DNA from: Pseudomonas sp. CROZ-RG-20F-R04-15
GTDB lineage: Bacteria > Pseudomonadota > Gammaproteobacteria > Pseudomonadales > Pseudomonadaceae
Assembly (NCBI RefSeq): GCF_022662375.1
Contig: NZ_JAKNQL010000010.1
Span: 204,733-268,732 of the forward strand
DNA: 64,000 nucleotides
Reading direction: 5' to 3'
A model generated the notes under the pieces. It was not told where the DNA came from. It searched no databases and saw only the letters and a program-made list of their open reading frames with translations. A program made the translations under genes and the position numbers. Shown here in pieces: positions 23,291 through 32,269 of the stretch. The stretch's first letter is position 1. Each line of letters opens with the position of its first letter.

Positions 23291-23381
23291 ACACAGAGCC
23301 TATCGATAGCCGGCCAACTCGCCTAGTTCATGGACAGCACCGTACTTTGCAGGAAATTTCCCATAGATTCGCGGGCCGGAA

Positions 23382-23497
23382 GATCAAAAGATCGCAGGCT
23401 TCGCCGGCTCCTACAGGGATGTGTTTCAACAGGTGTAGGAAAGGTGAGTGATGAGACGCGGAGCGTCTCGGGTTGCATTCCCACGCGGAGCGGGGGG
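23382..23497. repeat. Two REP-type elements
   Basis: 23382-23418 contains GATCGCAGGCTTCGCCGGCTCC, one Pseudomonas REP type. 23453-23496 contains GAGACGCGGAGCGTCTC and CCCACGCGGAGCGGGG, a second type based on short palindromes around CGGAGCG. No gene was seen from 23291 to 23645. Confidence 0.7.
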
Positions 23498-23645
23498 ACG
23501 GTCAGGGGGAAACGTTGAATAGTGACTTGGCGGTCATCGTGCGGGAAATGGTCTGCATCATCCTCCAACAGCGTCAGATACTGGCGTTATCGTCCGAATC
23601 CCTTACACTGCCCCGGCCGTTCATTTTCCTTTTGAGGCTGTGCGC

Positions 23646-24029
23646 ATGAAATTTCGTTTTCTTCTGTGGATGATGGGTTTGTTGATGGGCAAGGCCAGCC
23701 GGACAAATCCTGCTTTCCAGCAGCAGTTGGGTGACAAGGATCTGGTGTTTCAGCTGCAGACGCTGGATGGGAAAGTGGCGCGGCATTTTGTGGTCAAGGA
23801 TCAGCGCATCACCAGCAAGTCCGGCGTGGTGGCGGAGCCGGCGTTTGCGATTGCGTTTAAAGATGCCGGTTATGGCTTTGCCACGATGCAGGCGAAGAAC
23901 AAACAGTTGGCGTTTATGCAGGGGATTCAGGACAAGTCGATCCAGCTCAAGGGCAATCCGGCGCTGGTGATGTGGTTTCAGGGGTTGATGAAGTATTTGG
24001 TGCCGAGGAAGGCTAAGCCTAAGGCTTGA
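23646..24029 (+). CDS. SCP2-like sterol/lipid-carrier domain protein
   Basis: 127 residues from the ATG at 23646. The body (VFQLQTLDGKVARHFVVKDQ, FAIAFKDAGYGFATM, IQLKGNPALVMWFQGLMKYL) resembles the SCP2 fold, which binds hydrophobic ligands. The N-terminus is hydrophobic (LLWMMGLLMGKA), possibly a membrane-associated helix. The ending PRKAKPKA is basic. Its substrate and role are unknown. It stands alone between REP elements, with no visible operon partner. Confidence 0.7.
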   Translation: MKFRFLLWMMGLLMGKASRTNPAFQQQLGDKDLVFQLQTLDGKVARHFVVKDQRITSKSGVVAEPAFAIAFKDAGYGFATMQAKNKQLAFMQGIQDKSIQLKGNPALVMWFQGLMKYLVPRKAKPKA

Positions 24030-24036
24030 GCCTTTG

Positions 24037-24145
24037 GTGACGCGGAGCGTCACGGGATGCATTCCCACGCGGAGCGTGGGAACGATCAGGGGTGGTCAGT
24101 TAGACCGAGTTGGATTCTTCGCGAGCAGGCTCGCTCCCACAGGGA
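24037..24145. repeat. Cluster of three REP palindromes
   Basis: GTGACGCGGAGCGTCAC (24037-24053), TTCCCACGCGGAGCGTGGGAA (24062-24082) and a GCGAGCAGGCTCGC palindrome (24121-24134) follow directly after the SCP2-like gene. They may stabilise or end its transcript. Confidence 0.8.
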
Positions 24146-24180
24146 TTTTGGTGATCCTTGAGGGAGCGGGCCTGTTTTGT

Positions 24181-25581
24181 TTAGGCCTGGCTGAACTGCG
24201 AGGCCAGTTCGCGCAATAACACCTCGGCCTCAAGCACTTTGCTGACGACGTCATTGGCCTTGTCGCGAGTCAAACCCACGCGTTCAAGCAGCGCATCCGG
24301 AATGTCTTCATCCGGGCCGGAGCCAATCCCGCGACCGCGCAGCAAGCGCACGGCCAGGCAGACGAGGTTCGGGTATTCGGCGTAGGCGCCGTCGTAGCTT
24401 GGGTCGTGCTGGAAGCGCAGGGCGGTGGCCAGTTCGTCGGGCATGTCCCAGTAGCGCATCAGCCACGAGCCGATCTGTTCGCGGCTGATACCGAGCAGGT
24501 GTTGCTCGATGTAGCTGTGGCACAGGTGCGGGTTGACCTCCAGGTGGCGGCAGATCAGCGAGAAGTGCGGCGGGAACACGTGGGCCAGCAGCAGGTAGCC
24601 GAAGTTGTGCAGCAGGCCGGCCAAATAGGTCAGGCCAGCTTCCGGGCGCTGGGCGCGCGGCATGGCGCGGGTCAGGCCTTCGATGACGGCGGCGGTGTAG
24701 ATCGATTGCTGCCAATACGGCGTGGTGTGTTGCGGGTGGTCTTTGGGCAGGCTCAGAGTCTTGCCGAGGGCCAGGCCCAGCGCCAGATTGATCACCAGAT
24801 CGAAACCGAGCACACGAACGATCGCGTCTTCCACCGAACGAATCTTGCCCGGCGAGGCGTAGTACGGCGACGCCGCCCAGCTCACCACTTGCGCGGCCAG
24901 CGCCGGGTCGGTTTCAACGACGCCGGTGATGTCGTCGATGGTGGCGTTGGGGTCGACGCGCAGTTTGATGATTTTTTGCGCGGTCTCGGCCAGCGGCGGA
25001 ATCTCGATGGTCGCTTCCAGACGTTGCTGAATGCGCCGCGCGGTGAACGCTTGCACGGCCTGGGTGATTTCCTCGCGGTCATCGTCCGGGCGGTCGAGGT
25101 TCGGGCGGATGCTGCTCAGGGCTTCGCCGAAGTTGGCGGCGCTGGCCTTGGTCAGCATGGTCTTGAAGTCTTCGCTGGCGATTTCCAGCAGCAGGCCCGG
25201 CTCGCCGGAGTTGATCAGCAACTTCGGTTCGCGCAGCAGGCTTTCTTCGTAGAGGCACGGCGAACTGGTCAGCGCCGGCAGGCCCGGCAGCAGGCTCAGG
25301 CTGTGCTTGCCGAGCATCTTTTCCAGGCGCTCGGTGGACACGGCAGTCAGGCGCCGGCCCGTCAGTTCGGCGAGGCGATTGAGGTCAAGCAATTGGCTCT
25401 GCGGAAACAGCACCATCAGCGCGCCGACGGCGTCGTCCAGCAACACGGCTTGTACCTTGCGCGAGGCATTGAGGCCGTGGTGGTCGAGCACTTCTTCGTA
25501 GGCGATCCCGAGTTTGCCTAGCAGCAGCCGAATGACAGACGGCGCGTGCGGGGATTCGGGGGCGAGAGCGGCTTCGGTCAT
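24181..25581 (-). CDS. HDOD-domain protein with N-terminal YbaK-like domain
   Basis: 466 residues. The N-terminal 160 residues (IRLLLGKLGIAYEEVLDH, VQAVLLDDAVGALMVLFP) resemble the YbaK/ProX tRNA-deacylase fold. An HDOD domain follows from about 205 (IEIPPLAETAQKIIKLRVDPNATIDDITGVVETDPALAAQVVSWA, AGLLHNFGYLLL). HDOD proteins are signalling scaffolds related to HD phosphohydrolases and are usually linked to motility, stress or c-di-GMP control. The start is placed at 25581 (MTEAALAPES); a TTG-proximal extension is possible. It sits next to recG, as in other pseudomonads. Exact role unknown. Confidence 0.85.
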   Translation of the reverse strand: MTEAALAPESPHAPSVIRLLLGKLGIAYEEVLDHHGLNASRKVQAVLLDDAVGALMVLFPQSQLLDLNRLAELTGRRLTAVSTERLEKMLGKHSLSLLPGLPALTSSPCLYEESLLREPKLLINSGEPGLLLEIASEDFKTMLTKASAANFGEALSSIRPNLDRPDDDREEITQAVQAFTARRIQQRLEATIEIPPLAETAQKIIKLRVDPNATIDDITGVVETDPALAAQVVSWAASPYYASPGKIRSVEDAIVRVLGFDLVINLALGLALGKTLSLPKDHPQHTTPYWQQSIYTAAVIEGLTRAMPRAQRPEAGLTYLAGLLHNFGYLLLAHVFPPHFSLICRHLEVNPHLCHSYIEQHLLGISREQIGSWLMRYWDMPDELATALRFQHDPSYDGAYAEYPNLVCLAVRLLRGRGIGSGPDEDIPDALLERVGLTRDKANDVVSKVLEAEVLLRELASQFSQA

Positions 25582-25660
25582 GATCTGTATCCGTTTTTGA
25601 AACAATGGCAGGAGTATAACCACCTTGATCAGAACGATCTGTCAGAAACTGCGACGGTGC

Positions 25661-27736
25661 TCACACTTGGCCGTATTGCTGCCCGTGGCGCAGCCAGCGA
25701 TCGAGTAATGGGCTGACGTGGGTTGGCCAGCGTTCCAGCAAGGCTTGCGCGGCGTCGCGGACGGCGGGCAGCAAGTCGGCGTCGCGCATCAGGTCGGCGA
25801 CTTTGAATTGCAGCAGGCCGGTCTGGCGAGTGCCGAGCATTTCCCCGGGCCCGCGCAGTTCGAGGTCTTTTTCGGCGATGACGAAACCGTCGTTGGTCTC
25901 GCGCATGATGCCCAGACGCTGGCGCCCGATCTGCGACAGCGGCGGATGGTAAAGCAGCACGCAATGGCTGGCGGCGCTGCCCCGGCCAACGCGGCCGCGT
26001 AGCTGGTGCAGTTGCGCGAGGCCGAGGCGCTCGGGGTTTTCGATGATCATCAGGCTGGCGTTGGGCACGTCGACGCCCACTTCGATCACCGTGGTGGCGA
26101 CCAGCAGTTGCAGATTGCCGGCCTTGAATTCGGCCATGACGGCGGCCTTCTCGACGGGTTTCATGCGCCCGTGGATCAGCCCGACTTTCAGTTCGCCGAG
26201 GGCTAGAGTGAGGTCTTCGAAGGTGGTTTCGGCGGCCTGACAGGTCAGCTCTTCGGATTCTTCAATCAGCGTGCACACCCAATAGGCCTGACGGCCTTCG
26301 GCGCAGGCACCGCGCACGCGTTCGATGACTTCGACGCGGCGGGTGTCGGTGACCAGCACGGTGTTGACCGGGGTTCGACCGGGCGGCAGTTCGTCGAGGA
26401 TCGAGGTGTCGAGGTCGGCGTAGGCACTCATCGCCAGTGTTCGAGGAATCGGCGTGGCGGTCATGATCAGTTGGTGCGGGCACATGCGTCCGCCGACGCC
26501 TTTCTGCCGCAGCGCCAGACGCTGCTGCACGCCGAAGCGGTGTTGTTCGTCGATGATCACCAGCGCCAGATTCTTGAACTGCACTTCGTCCTGAAACAGC
26601 GCGTGGGTGCCGACCACCATCGGCGTGCCGCTGGCGATCTGTTCCAGTGCGGCGACACGGTTTTTGCCTTTGAGCTTGCCGGCCAGCCACGCGACTTCAA
26701 TGCCCAGCGGTTCGAGCCAGCGCTTGAAGGTGATGAAGTGTTGTTCGGCAAGGATCTCGGTCGGCGCCATCAGCGCGACTTGATAGCCGGCCTCCAGCGC
26801 TTGCAACGCGGCGAGGGCGGCGACCACGGTTTTGCCGGCGCCGACGTCGCCCTGAATCAGTCGCAGCATCGGTTCGTGCTGACTGAGGTCGTAGGCGATT
26901 TCGTTGCCGACGCGCTGTTGCGCGCCGGTCGGGTTGAAGCCGAGGTTGGCCAGATATTTCGGCGGCAGCTTTTTTGCTTTCGGCATGGCTGGCGCGCGCA
27001 GCGAACGCATGCTTTCGCGCAGACGTTGCTGCGACAGTTGATGGGTCAGCAGTTCTTCGAAAGCCAGACGATGCTGCGCCCAGTGATGACCGAGGGCGAG
27101 TTCGTCGACGTCGGCATCGGCGGGCGGGTTGTGCAGGTAGCGGATCGCATCGGCCAGCGGCGCCAGTTGATAGTCGCGGGCCAGTTCGGTCGGCAGCCAG
27201 TCGGGCAAGGTATCTGGCTTGAGCATCGTCAGTGTCTGCAGACACAACTGGCGCAGACGCGCTTGGGTCAGGCCTTCGGTGAGCGGATAGACCGGGGTCA
27301 GGGTTTCATCCACTGGCGGCGGTTCGTCACCAGTAATGGCACGGTATTCCGGGTGGTAGATTTCCAGTCCTGACGCGCCGGGCCGGGCCTCGCCGTAGCA
27401 GCGAACCCGCGTGCCGCGCTTGAGGCCTTCTTTCTGCGCGTTGCTGAAATGGTAGAAGCGCAGGCTGAGACCGCCGGTGCCGTCCTGCAAGCGCACGACA
27501 AGGCTGCGGCGTCGGCCCATGACCACGTCGGCGCCGCTGACGGTGCCTTCGACCACGGCATCCTGTCCCGGTCGCAGCGCGCCGATCGGCACCACACGGG
27601 TGCGATCCTGATAGCGCAGCGGCAGGTGGAACAGCACGTCCTGCAGATTCTCCAGGCCGACCTTGGCCAGTTTCTCGGCCATGGCTTCGCCGACACCCTT
27701 GAGTGCCGTCACCGACACTTGCGACAGCTCAGTCAT
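25661..27736 (-). CDS. recG: ATP-dependent DNA helicase RecG
   Basis: 691 residues, the normal length for RecG. The N-terminal wedge/OB domain (VEGTVSGADVVMGRRRSLVVRLQDGTGGLSLRFYHF) precedes the helicase core. Walker A is GDVGAGKT, the DEXH box reads DEQH, motif III is TATPIPRTLAM and motif VI is QLRGRVGRG. RecG remodels stalled replication forks and Holliday junctions. It lies 9 bases downstream of oxyR on the same strand, and in P. aeruginosa oxyR and recG form an operon, so peroxide stress may influence its expression. Confidence 0.97.
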   Translation of the reverse strand: MTELSQVSVTALKGVGEAMAEKLAKVGLENLQDVLFHLPLRYQDRTRVVPIGALRPGQDAVVEGTVSGADVVMGRRRSLVVRLQDGTGGLSLRFYHFSNAQKEGLKRGTRVRCYGEARPGASGLEIYHPEYRAITGDEPPPVDETLTPVYPLTEGLTQARLRQLCLQTLTMLKPDTLPDWLPTELARDYQLAPLADAIRYLHNPPADADVDELALGHHWAQHRLAFEELLTHQLSQQRLRESMRSLRAPAMPKAKKLPPKYLANLGFNPTGAQQRVGNEIAYDLSQHEPMLRLIQGDVGAGKTVVAALAALQALEAGYQVALMAPTEILAEQHFITFKRWLEPLGIEVAWLAGKLKGKNRVAALEQIASGTPMVVGTHALFQDEVQFKNLALVIIDEQHRFGVQQRLALRQKGVGGRMCPHQLIMTATPIPRTLAMSAYADLDTSILDELPPGRTPVNTVLVTDTRRVEVIERVRGACAEGRQAYWVCTLIEESEELTCQAAETTFEDLTLALGELKVGLIHGRMKPVEKAAVMAEFKAGNLQLLVATTVIEVGVDVPNASLMIIENPERLGLAQLHQLRGRVGRGSAASHCVLLYHPPLSQIGRQRLGIMRETNDGFVIAEKDLELRGPGEMLGTRQTGLLQFKVADLMRDADLLPAVRDAAQALLERWPTHVSPLLDRWLRHGQQYGQV

Positions 27737-27745
27737 GACGCTCGC

Positions 27746-28675
27746 TTAACCGGCCGTAACCGGTGCCGCTGGCTTGGCCACCGAACACAGGCGAATGGAG
27801 TCGGCGAGGATCTCGATGGCTTTCGGCCGTGGGAAGCTCGCGCGCCAGGCAATGGCCACGGTGCGGAACGGCACCGGCGGCGACAGTGGGCGCACTTCGA
27901 TCACGCCCGGGGCGTAGTGATGGCTGTCGACCGCCGACAACGGCAGGATCGAGATGCCCAGACCGGACGCGACCATGTGGCGGATGGTTTCCAGCGAGCT
28001 GGATTCGACCGTGGTGTGCTTGGCGCCGTCGTTGCCCTTGGTCAGAGTCGGGCAGGCTTCAAGCACCTGATCGCGGAAGCAGTGGCCTTCGCCGAGCAGC
28101 AGCAGGCTCTTGTCGTTGAGCAGGCCGGCGTCGATGGTCTCTTTTTGCGTCCACGGGTGCTGCGCCGGCATCAAGACGTAGAACGGCTCGTCGTAGAGCG
28201 GCAGGGTCAGCACGTCGGCTTCGTTGAACGGCAGGGCGATGATGATCGCGTCGAGTTCGCCGTTGCGCAGTTTGTCGCGCAGCACGTGGGTGAAGTTTTC
28301 TTCGATGTACAACGGCATCTGCGGGGCGACCCGGTGCAGTTGCGGAATCAGATGCGGGAACAGGTACGGGCCGACGGTGTAGATCGCACCGACTTTCAAC
28401 GGCGCGGTCAGCTGATTCTTGCCGGCCTGGGCCAGTTCGCGGATGCCTTGTGCTTGCTCCAGAACCTTCTGCGCCTGGGCGACGATGCCTTCGCCGACCG
28501 GGGTCAGGCGCACGGCGCTTTTGCTGCGCTCGAAAATCAGCACACCGAGTTCGTCTTCAAGCTTTTTCACGCCCACCGACAGGGTCGGCTGGCTGACGTG
28601 GCAACGTTCGGCGGCGTGGCCGAAATGCTGCTCTTGGGCGAGGGTAACGATGTAGCGTAATTCTGTGAGGGTCAT
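27746..28675 (-). CDS. oxyR: LysR-type peroxide sensor OxyR
   Basis: 309 residues with an N-terminal winged HTH (LRYIVTLAQEQHFGHAAERCHVSQPTLSVGVKKLEDELG) and a substrate-binding-like sensor domain. The two redox cysteines are in place: Cys199 in GEGHCFRDQ and Cys208 in LEACP, the pair that forms a disulfide on exposure to hydrogen peroxide and switches on catalase and alkyl hydroperoxide reductase genes. It precedes recG by 9 bases. Confidence 0.97.
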   Translation of the reverse strand: MTLTELRYIVTLAQEQHFGHAAERCHVSQPTLSVGVKKLEDELGVLIFERSKSAVRLTPVGEGIVAQAQKVLEQAQGIRELAQAGKNQLTAPLKVGAIYTVGPYLFPHLIPQLHRVAPQMPLYIEENFTHVLRDKLRNGELDAIIIALPFNEADVLTLPLYDEPFYVLMPAQHPWTQKETIDAGLLNDKSLLLLGEGHCFRDQVLEACPTLTKGNDGAKHTTVESSSLETIRHMVASGLGISILPLSAVDSHHYAPGVIEVRPLSPPVPFRTVAIAWRASFPRPKAIEILADSIRLCSVAKPAAPVTAG

Positions 28676-28794
28676 AGCAAGCGTCCATGAAGATGCGGGC
28701 CAAGCATACCGGCTGCAATCGATAGACGCACGTTATCAGACTGAGCGCCCAATGCGACACCGGGCAATCTCGGTTTGCCGCAGGCAGATACGTA

Positions 28795-28816
28795 AAAGGC
28801 ACCTTTCGGTGCCTTT
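28795..28816 (-). terminator. Terminator between tonB and oxyR
   Basis: AAAGGCACC-TTTC-GGTGCCTTT is a perfect 9-bp stem with a T-rich flank on the minus strand (GCCTTTTACG). It probably ends transcription of the exbB-exbD-tonB operon before oxyR. Confidence 0.75.
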
Positions 28817-28846
28817 ATCTCGGTCTAACGTTCAACACATAACCAC

Positions 28847-28935
28847 TGTGGGAGCGAGCCTGCTCGCGAAAGCGGTGGGTCAGACAAGCATGGGCTGACT
28901 GACACGACCTCTTCGCGAGCAAGCTCGCTCCCACA
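28847..28935. repeat. REP pair (BIME)
   Basis: Two inverted copies of TGTGGGAGCGAGC(C/T)TGCTCGCGA face each other about 43 bases apart. They lie between tonB and the terminator before oxyR. Confidence 0.9.
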
Positions 28936-28951
28936 GGTATTGCGGTGTTCC

Positions 28952-29698
28952 TTAACGGCGGCGTTCGAGGGAATAAACAAACGGCGCAACAATTTCGATC
29001 GAGCCGTTGTTGAGCATGTCGGCCGGTGGCTTGGGCAGCGGCTGCGCGCGGCGGATCATTTCCAGGGTAGCCCGGTCCAGATCGGCGTTGCCGGAGCGGC
29101 CCACCAGTTCGAACGACAGTACATTACCTTCGCCATCCACTACGAAACGCAGGCGGTTCAAGCCTTCTTTACCGCGCGCCTGAGCACTGGCCGGGTACTT
29201 TTTGTACTTGGCCAAGTGCGCGAGCAGGGTGCCTTGCCAACTGGCCTTGGCAGCCATCTGAGCAGGCGACGGACCCGGTGCAGGCTGGGCGGATTTCTCC
29301 GTCGGCGCCTGAGTCGGTTGCGTGTCGGCCGGTTTCTCCTCGGAAGGTTTTTCCTTCGGTGGATCGGGCAGCTTCTTCTCTACCGGCTTCGGCGGTTTAG
29401 GCTTGGGCTTCGGCTTGGGTTTCTGCACCGCGATTTCAGCTTTCGGTGCTTCGGCCAGCTTCGGAATCGGCAACTCTTCAACCGGAGCCGGTGGCTGCGG
29501 CGGTGTGACGACTTTCGGCGGAGCAGGCGGTGGCGGGGCCGGAACCGGGGCCAGCTCGACCATCATTGCCTGCGGCGGCAATTCGATGGGCGGGCGGGCG
29601 GTCCAGTTCAGCGCCAGCGCGATGGCCAGCGCATGAACGCCCAGCACCACGGCCAGGCTACCGCTGTAACGCGTCAGCTTATGGCGCGTCGTGATCAT
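28952..29698 (-). CDS. tonB: Energy transducer TonB
   Basis: 248 residues. There is a single N-terminal anchor (SGSLAVVLGVHALAIALALNW), then a long Pro/Lys spacer (KPKPKPKPKPPKPVEKKLP) that spans the periplasm. The C-terminal domain (LLAHLAKYKKYPASAQARGKEGLNRLRFVVDGEGNVLSFELVGRSG) contacts the TonB boxes of outer-membrane receptors. TonB passes proton-motive energy from ExbBD to siderophore, vitamin B12 and sugar receptors. The ATG overlaps the exbD stop by 4 bases, so the three genes are one operon. Confidence 0.95.
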   Translation of the reverse strand: MITTRHKLTRYSGSLAVVLGVHALAIALALNWTARPPIELPPQAMMVELAPVPAPPPPAPPKVVTPPQPPAPVEELPIPKLAEAPKAEIAVQKPKPKPKPKPPKPVEKKLPDPPKEKPSEEKPADTQPTQAPTEKSAQPAPGPSPAQMAAKASWQGTLLAHLAKYKKYPASAQARGKEGLNRLRFVVDGEGNVLSFELVGRSGNADLDRATLEMIRRAQPLPKPPADMLNNGSIEIVAPFVYSLERRR

Positions 29699-30123
29699 TT
29701 CTTGGCTGCCGTCTCAAGTCCGACCAGACCGACCTTCAGGTAACCGGCGCCGCGCAGCTTGTCCATCACGCTCATCAGGTCGCCGTAATCCACACCTTTG
29801 TCGGCCTGGAAGAAGATAGTGGTGTCTTTCTTGCCCTGAGTCTTGGCGTCGAGGAAGGCGCCGAGGGTTTCGGGCTTCACTTCGTCTTCACCAATGAACA
29901 GGCGCTGATCAGCTTTTACGCTAAGGAACACCGGTTTCTCTGGCCGCGGCGCCGGTTTGGCGGTCGAGGCAGGCAGGTCGACTTTGATATCCACAGTGGC
30001 CAACGGAGCGGCCACCATAAAGATGATCAACAGCACCAGCATCACGTCGATGAACGGCGTGACGTTGATTTCGTGGTTCTCGGCCAGATCGTCGTCTGCG
30101 CCTTCTTTCAAATGCAGGCCCAT
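29695..30123 (-). CDS. exbD: Biopolymer transport protein ExbD
   Basis: 142 residues with one N-terminal transmembrane helix (INVTPFIDVMLVLLIIFMVAAPLA). That helix contains the conserved Asp in PFIDVMLVLL needed for proton flow. The periplasmic domain follows (FLSVKADQRLFIGEDEV). With ExbB it forms the motor that energises TonB. It lies 6 bases after exbB and overlaps tonB. Confidence 0.95.
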   Translation of the reverse strand: MGLHLKEGADDDLAENHEINVTPFIDVMLVLLIIFMVAAPLATVDIKVDLPASTAKPAPRPEKPVFLSVKADQRLFIGEDEVKPETLGAFLDAKTQGKKDTTIFFQADKGVDYGDLMSVMDKLRGAGYLKVGLVGLETAAKK

Positions 30124-30129
30124 GGCCGA

Positions 30130-31083
30130 TTACCCCACTTTGACCATGTGCGGCTGCGAGCTGCGCTCAGGCTGGTGATCGAGGTCACGGCTGACCAGCA
30201 GCAGGACTTCTGCCGAGGCATCGGAAACCTGCGCCTTGTAACCGGCGATGGAGCGGGCGAAGACGTTGTAGATCACAACGGCTGGAATCGCGGCAACCAG
30301 GCCCAGTGCGGTGGCCAGCAGCGCTTCAGCAATGCCGGGCGCGACGACAGCAAGGTTGGTGGTCTGGGTTTTGGCGATGCCGATGAAGGAATTCATGATG
30401 CCCCACACGGTACCGAACAGGCCGACAAACGGCGCGGTGGAACCGATGGTGGCGAGGACGCCAGTGCCGCTGCTCATGTTGCGACCGCAGGCGGCAACCA
30501 GACGCTCGAGACGGAAGCTGACGCGCTCCTTGATGCCTTCCTTCTCGCGGCTGTTGACCGACAGGCGCATCTCTTCGAGCGCGTCGTGCACCAGCAGGTT
30601 GGCGAGGGTGCCTTCCTTGCCGGCCGTGGCGCTGGCTTCTTTCAGGGTGGTGGCTTTTTTCAGAGCGGCGATTTCGCCACGCAGACGACGCTTGGCGCCC
30701 ATCAACTCGAAGCCTTTGGCGATCCAGATGGTCCAGGTGATGATCGAAGCGATGGCCAGACCGATCATCACGATTTTCACGATGATGTCGGCGTTCTGGT
30801 ACATGCCCCACGGCGACAGGTCGTGGGCCATGCCCAGGCTGTTGTCGGCTTCGAGAACTTCAGGGACATCGGCAGCGTCAACTGCTTGCACTGGATCGGT
30901 AGCGGCCGGGGCAGCCGGAGCGGCGGCTGGTGCGCTTTGCTCGGTGGCGGCTGGCGTTGCAGGTGCCTGGGCATCGGCGAAAGCAGCAGTCGGTGCCAGC
31001 ATCAGGCTGAGCAACAGAGCCGCCACCGCGCTAAAAACGCGAGGTCGTTTGGTTGGCGAAGCGGGGATTTGATTACGTGTCAT
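30130..31083 (-). CDS. exbB: TonB-system proton channel ExbB
   Basis: 317 residues. The start at 31083 (MTRNQIPASPTKRP) places a signal-type segment (VFSAVAALLLSLMLAPTAAFA) near the N-terminus. An Ala/Pro-rich periplasmic stretch follows, as in the long ExbB form of pseudomonads. Then come three transmembrane helices of the MotA/TolQ/ExbB family (IVKIVMIGLAIASIITWTIWIAKG, LATIGSTAPFVGLFGTVWGIMNSF, GIAEALLATALGLVAAIPAVVIYNVF). ExbB pentamers surround ExbD and drive TonB. An in-frame ATG at 31146 gives no better N-terminus. Iron control by Fur is expected for the family, but I cannot point to a clear Fur box. Confidence 0.93.
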   Translation of the reverse strand: MTRNQIPASPTKRPRVFSAVAALLLSLMLAPTAAFADAQAPATPAATEQSAPAAAPAAPAATDPVQAVDAADVPEVLEADNSLGMAHDLSPWGMYQNADIIVKIVMIGLAIASIITWTIWIAKGFELMGAKRRLRGEIAALKKATTLKEASATAGKEGTLANLLVHDALEEMRLSVNSREKEGIKERVSFRLERLVAACGRNMSSGTGVLATIGSTAPFVGLFGTVWGIMNSFIGIAKTQTTNLAVVAPGIAEALLATALGLVAAIPAVVIYNVFARSIAGYKAQVSDASAEVLLLVSRDLDHQPERSSQPHMVKVG

Positions 31084-31271
31084 GCTGGCCGGACCTGAGA
31101 TAGAAAAACGGTGATGCTCTACCAGGCCTCGTAAGGCCGAGAACAAAAGTGGCGTGCATTATTGCAAGTAATTCTTGTTAACAAAAGTAATAGAGTATCT
31201 TTTTTTCCTTCATTGCTAGCCGTTCGTCCTGTGCCAGAGCTAGTCTGTGCCTTTCCGATAGGAGTTTTTTG
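31084..31271. promoter_or_regulatory. Divergent promoter region between exbB and an epimerase gene
   Basis: 188 bases. The part at 31150-31215 is AT-rich and on the minus strand contains TTGTTA, 17 bases, then TAATGC, a possible sigma-70 promoter for exbB. A GATAGGAG ribosome site lies just before the plus-strand gene. No certain operator was seen. Confidence 0.4.
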
Positions 31272-32129
31272 ATGTCCGCGCCTTCTGTTTTGATTGCCGG
31301 TTGTGGTGATGTCGGCAGTCGTCTGGCCAAGCAATTGCTGGCGGCTGGCTGGGAAGTTCACGGCCTGCGCCGGGATGTTTCGAAGCTGCCTGCTGGAGTG
31401 ATCGGCGTTGCCGGCGACCTGTTCAATGAAGACTGCCCGGCGACCTGGCCGGTGGGTGCCGTGGACTATCTGGTGTATTGCGCCGCCGCCACTGATCACG
31501 ATGAGGCCGGTTATCGCGCGGCTTATGTGCAGGGTTTGCAGAATGTCCTGAGCTGGCTGGACGACTATGGGCAGGTGCCTGAGCGGCTGATCTTTGTTTC
31601 CAGCAGCAGCGTTTATGGGCAGCAGGAGGGTGAGTGGGTCGATGAGAGCTCAGAGACCATCGCTGCCGGATACTCCGGGCGGTTGATGCTGGAGGCTGAG
31701 CAGGTGGCGCTTAATAGTGGCATTCCCGCGAGCATCCTGCGTCTGACTGGCATCTACGGCCCGGGCCGCGAATGGCTGTTGACTCAAGTGCGTCGCGGTT
31801 ATCGCGTGGCGGTCGAACCGCCGCTGTATGGCAATCGGATTCATGCTGACGATGCGGCCGGGTTGCTGGCATTCCTGTTGGAGAAGGCTCGGCAGGGCGT
31901 GAATCTGGAAGATTTCTACATCGGCGTCGACGATGCACCGGCGCCATTGGCGGAAGTTGTGGGCTGGTTACGCGAGTATCTGGGCGTTACCGAATGGTCT
32001 GAAGATGCCAGTGTGCGGCGCACCGGCAGCAAGCGCTGCAGCAATGGCCGGGCGAAAGCGTTGGGCTGGACGCCAACGTACCCAAGTTACCGCGAAGGTT
32101 ATGCCGCCATTTTAGAAGGGCGCTGCTGA
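31272..32129 (+). CDS. NAD(P)-dependent epimerase/dehydratase (YeeZ-like SDR)
   Basis: 285 residues from ATG at 31272, with GGAG 7 bases upstream. The N-terminus SVLIAGCGDVGSRLAKQLLAAGWEVHGLRR is an atypical Rossmann motif (GCGDVGSRLA). VFVSSSSVYGQ-like and LRLTGIYGPGREW blocks follow, as in the extended SDR family. The HADDAAGLLAF stretch is also typical. Members such as YeeZ are of unknown substrate. It is divergent from exbB and alone on its strand. Confidence 0.8.
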   Translation: MSAPSVLIAGCGDVGSRLAKQLLAAGWEVHGLRRDVSKLPAGVIGVAGDLFNEDCPATWPVGAVDYLVYCAAATDHDEAGYRAAYVQGLQNVLSWLDDYGQVPERLIFVSSSSVYGQQEGEWVDESSETIAAGYSGRLMLEAEQVALNSGIPASILRLTGIYGPGREWLLTQVRRGYRVAVEPPLYGNRIHADDAAGLLAFLLEKARQGVNLEDFYIGVDDAPAPLAEVVGWLREYLGVTEWSEDASVRRTGSKRCSNGRAKALGWTPTYPSYREGYAAILEGRC

Positions 32130-32151
32130 CTTCCAAACACCACAAAACTAA

Positions 32152-32242
32152 TGTGGGAGCGAGCTTGCTCGCGAAGAGGGCTTAACATCCAACATCTCTG
32201 TTGGCTGTTGCACCGCATTCGCGAGCAAGCTCGCTCCCACAT
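32152..32242. repeat. REP pair (BIME)
   Basis: Inverted copies of TGTGGGAGCGAGCTTGCTCGCGA at 32152-32174 and 32219-32242 lie between two convergent genes. Confidence 0.9.
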
Positions 32243-32269
32243 TTGATCTTCAGCGGTTTCAGAAGCGGT

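Noticed and set aside
28795..28816. Hairpin as a regulatory leader of oxyR
   Set aside because: It lies about 120 bases upstream and has terminator form on the strand leaving tonB, so a tonB terminator is simpler.
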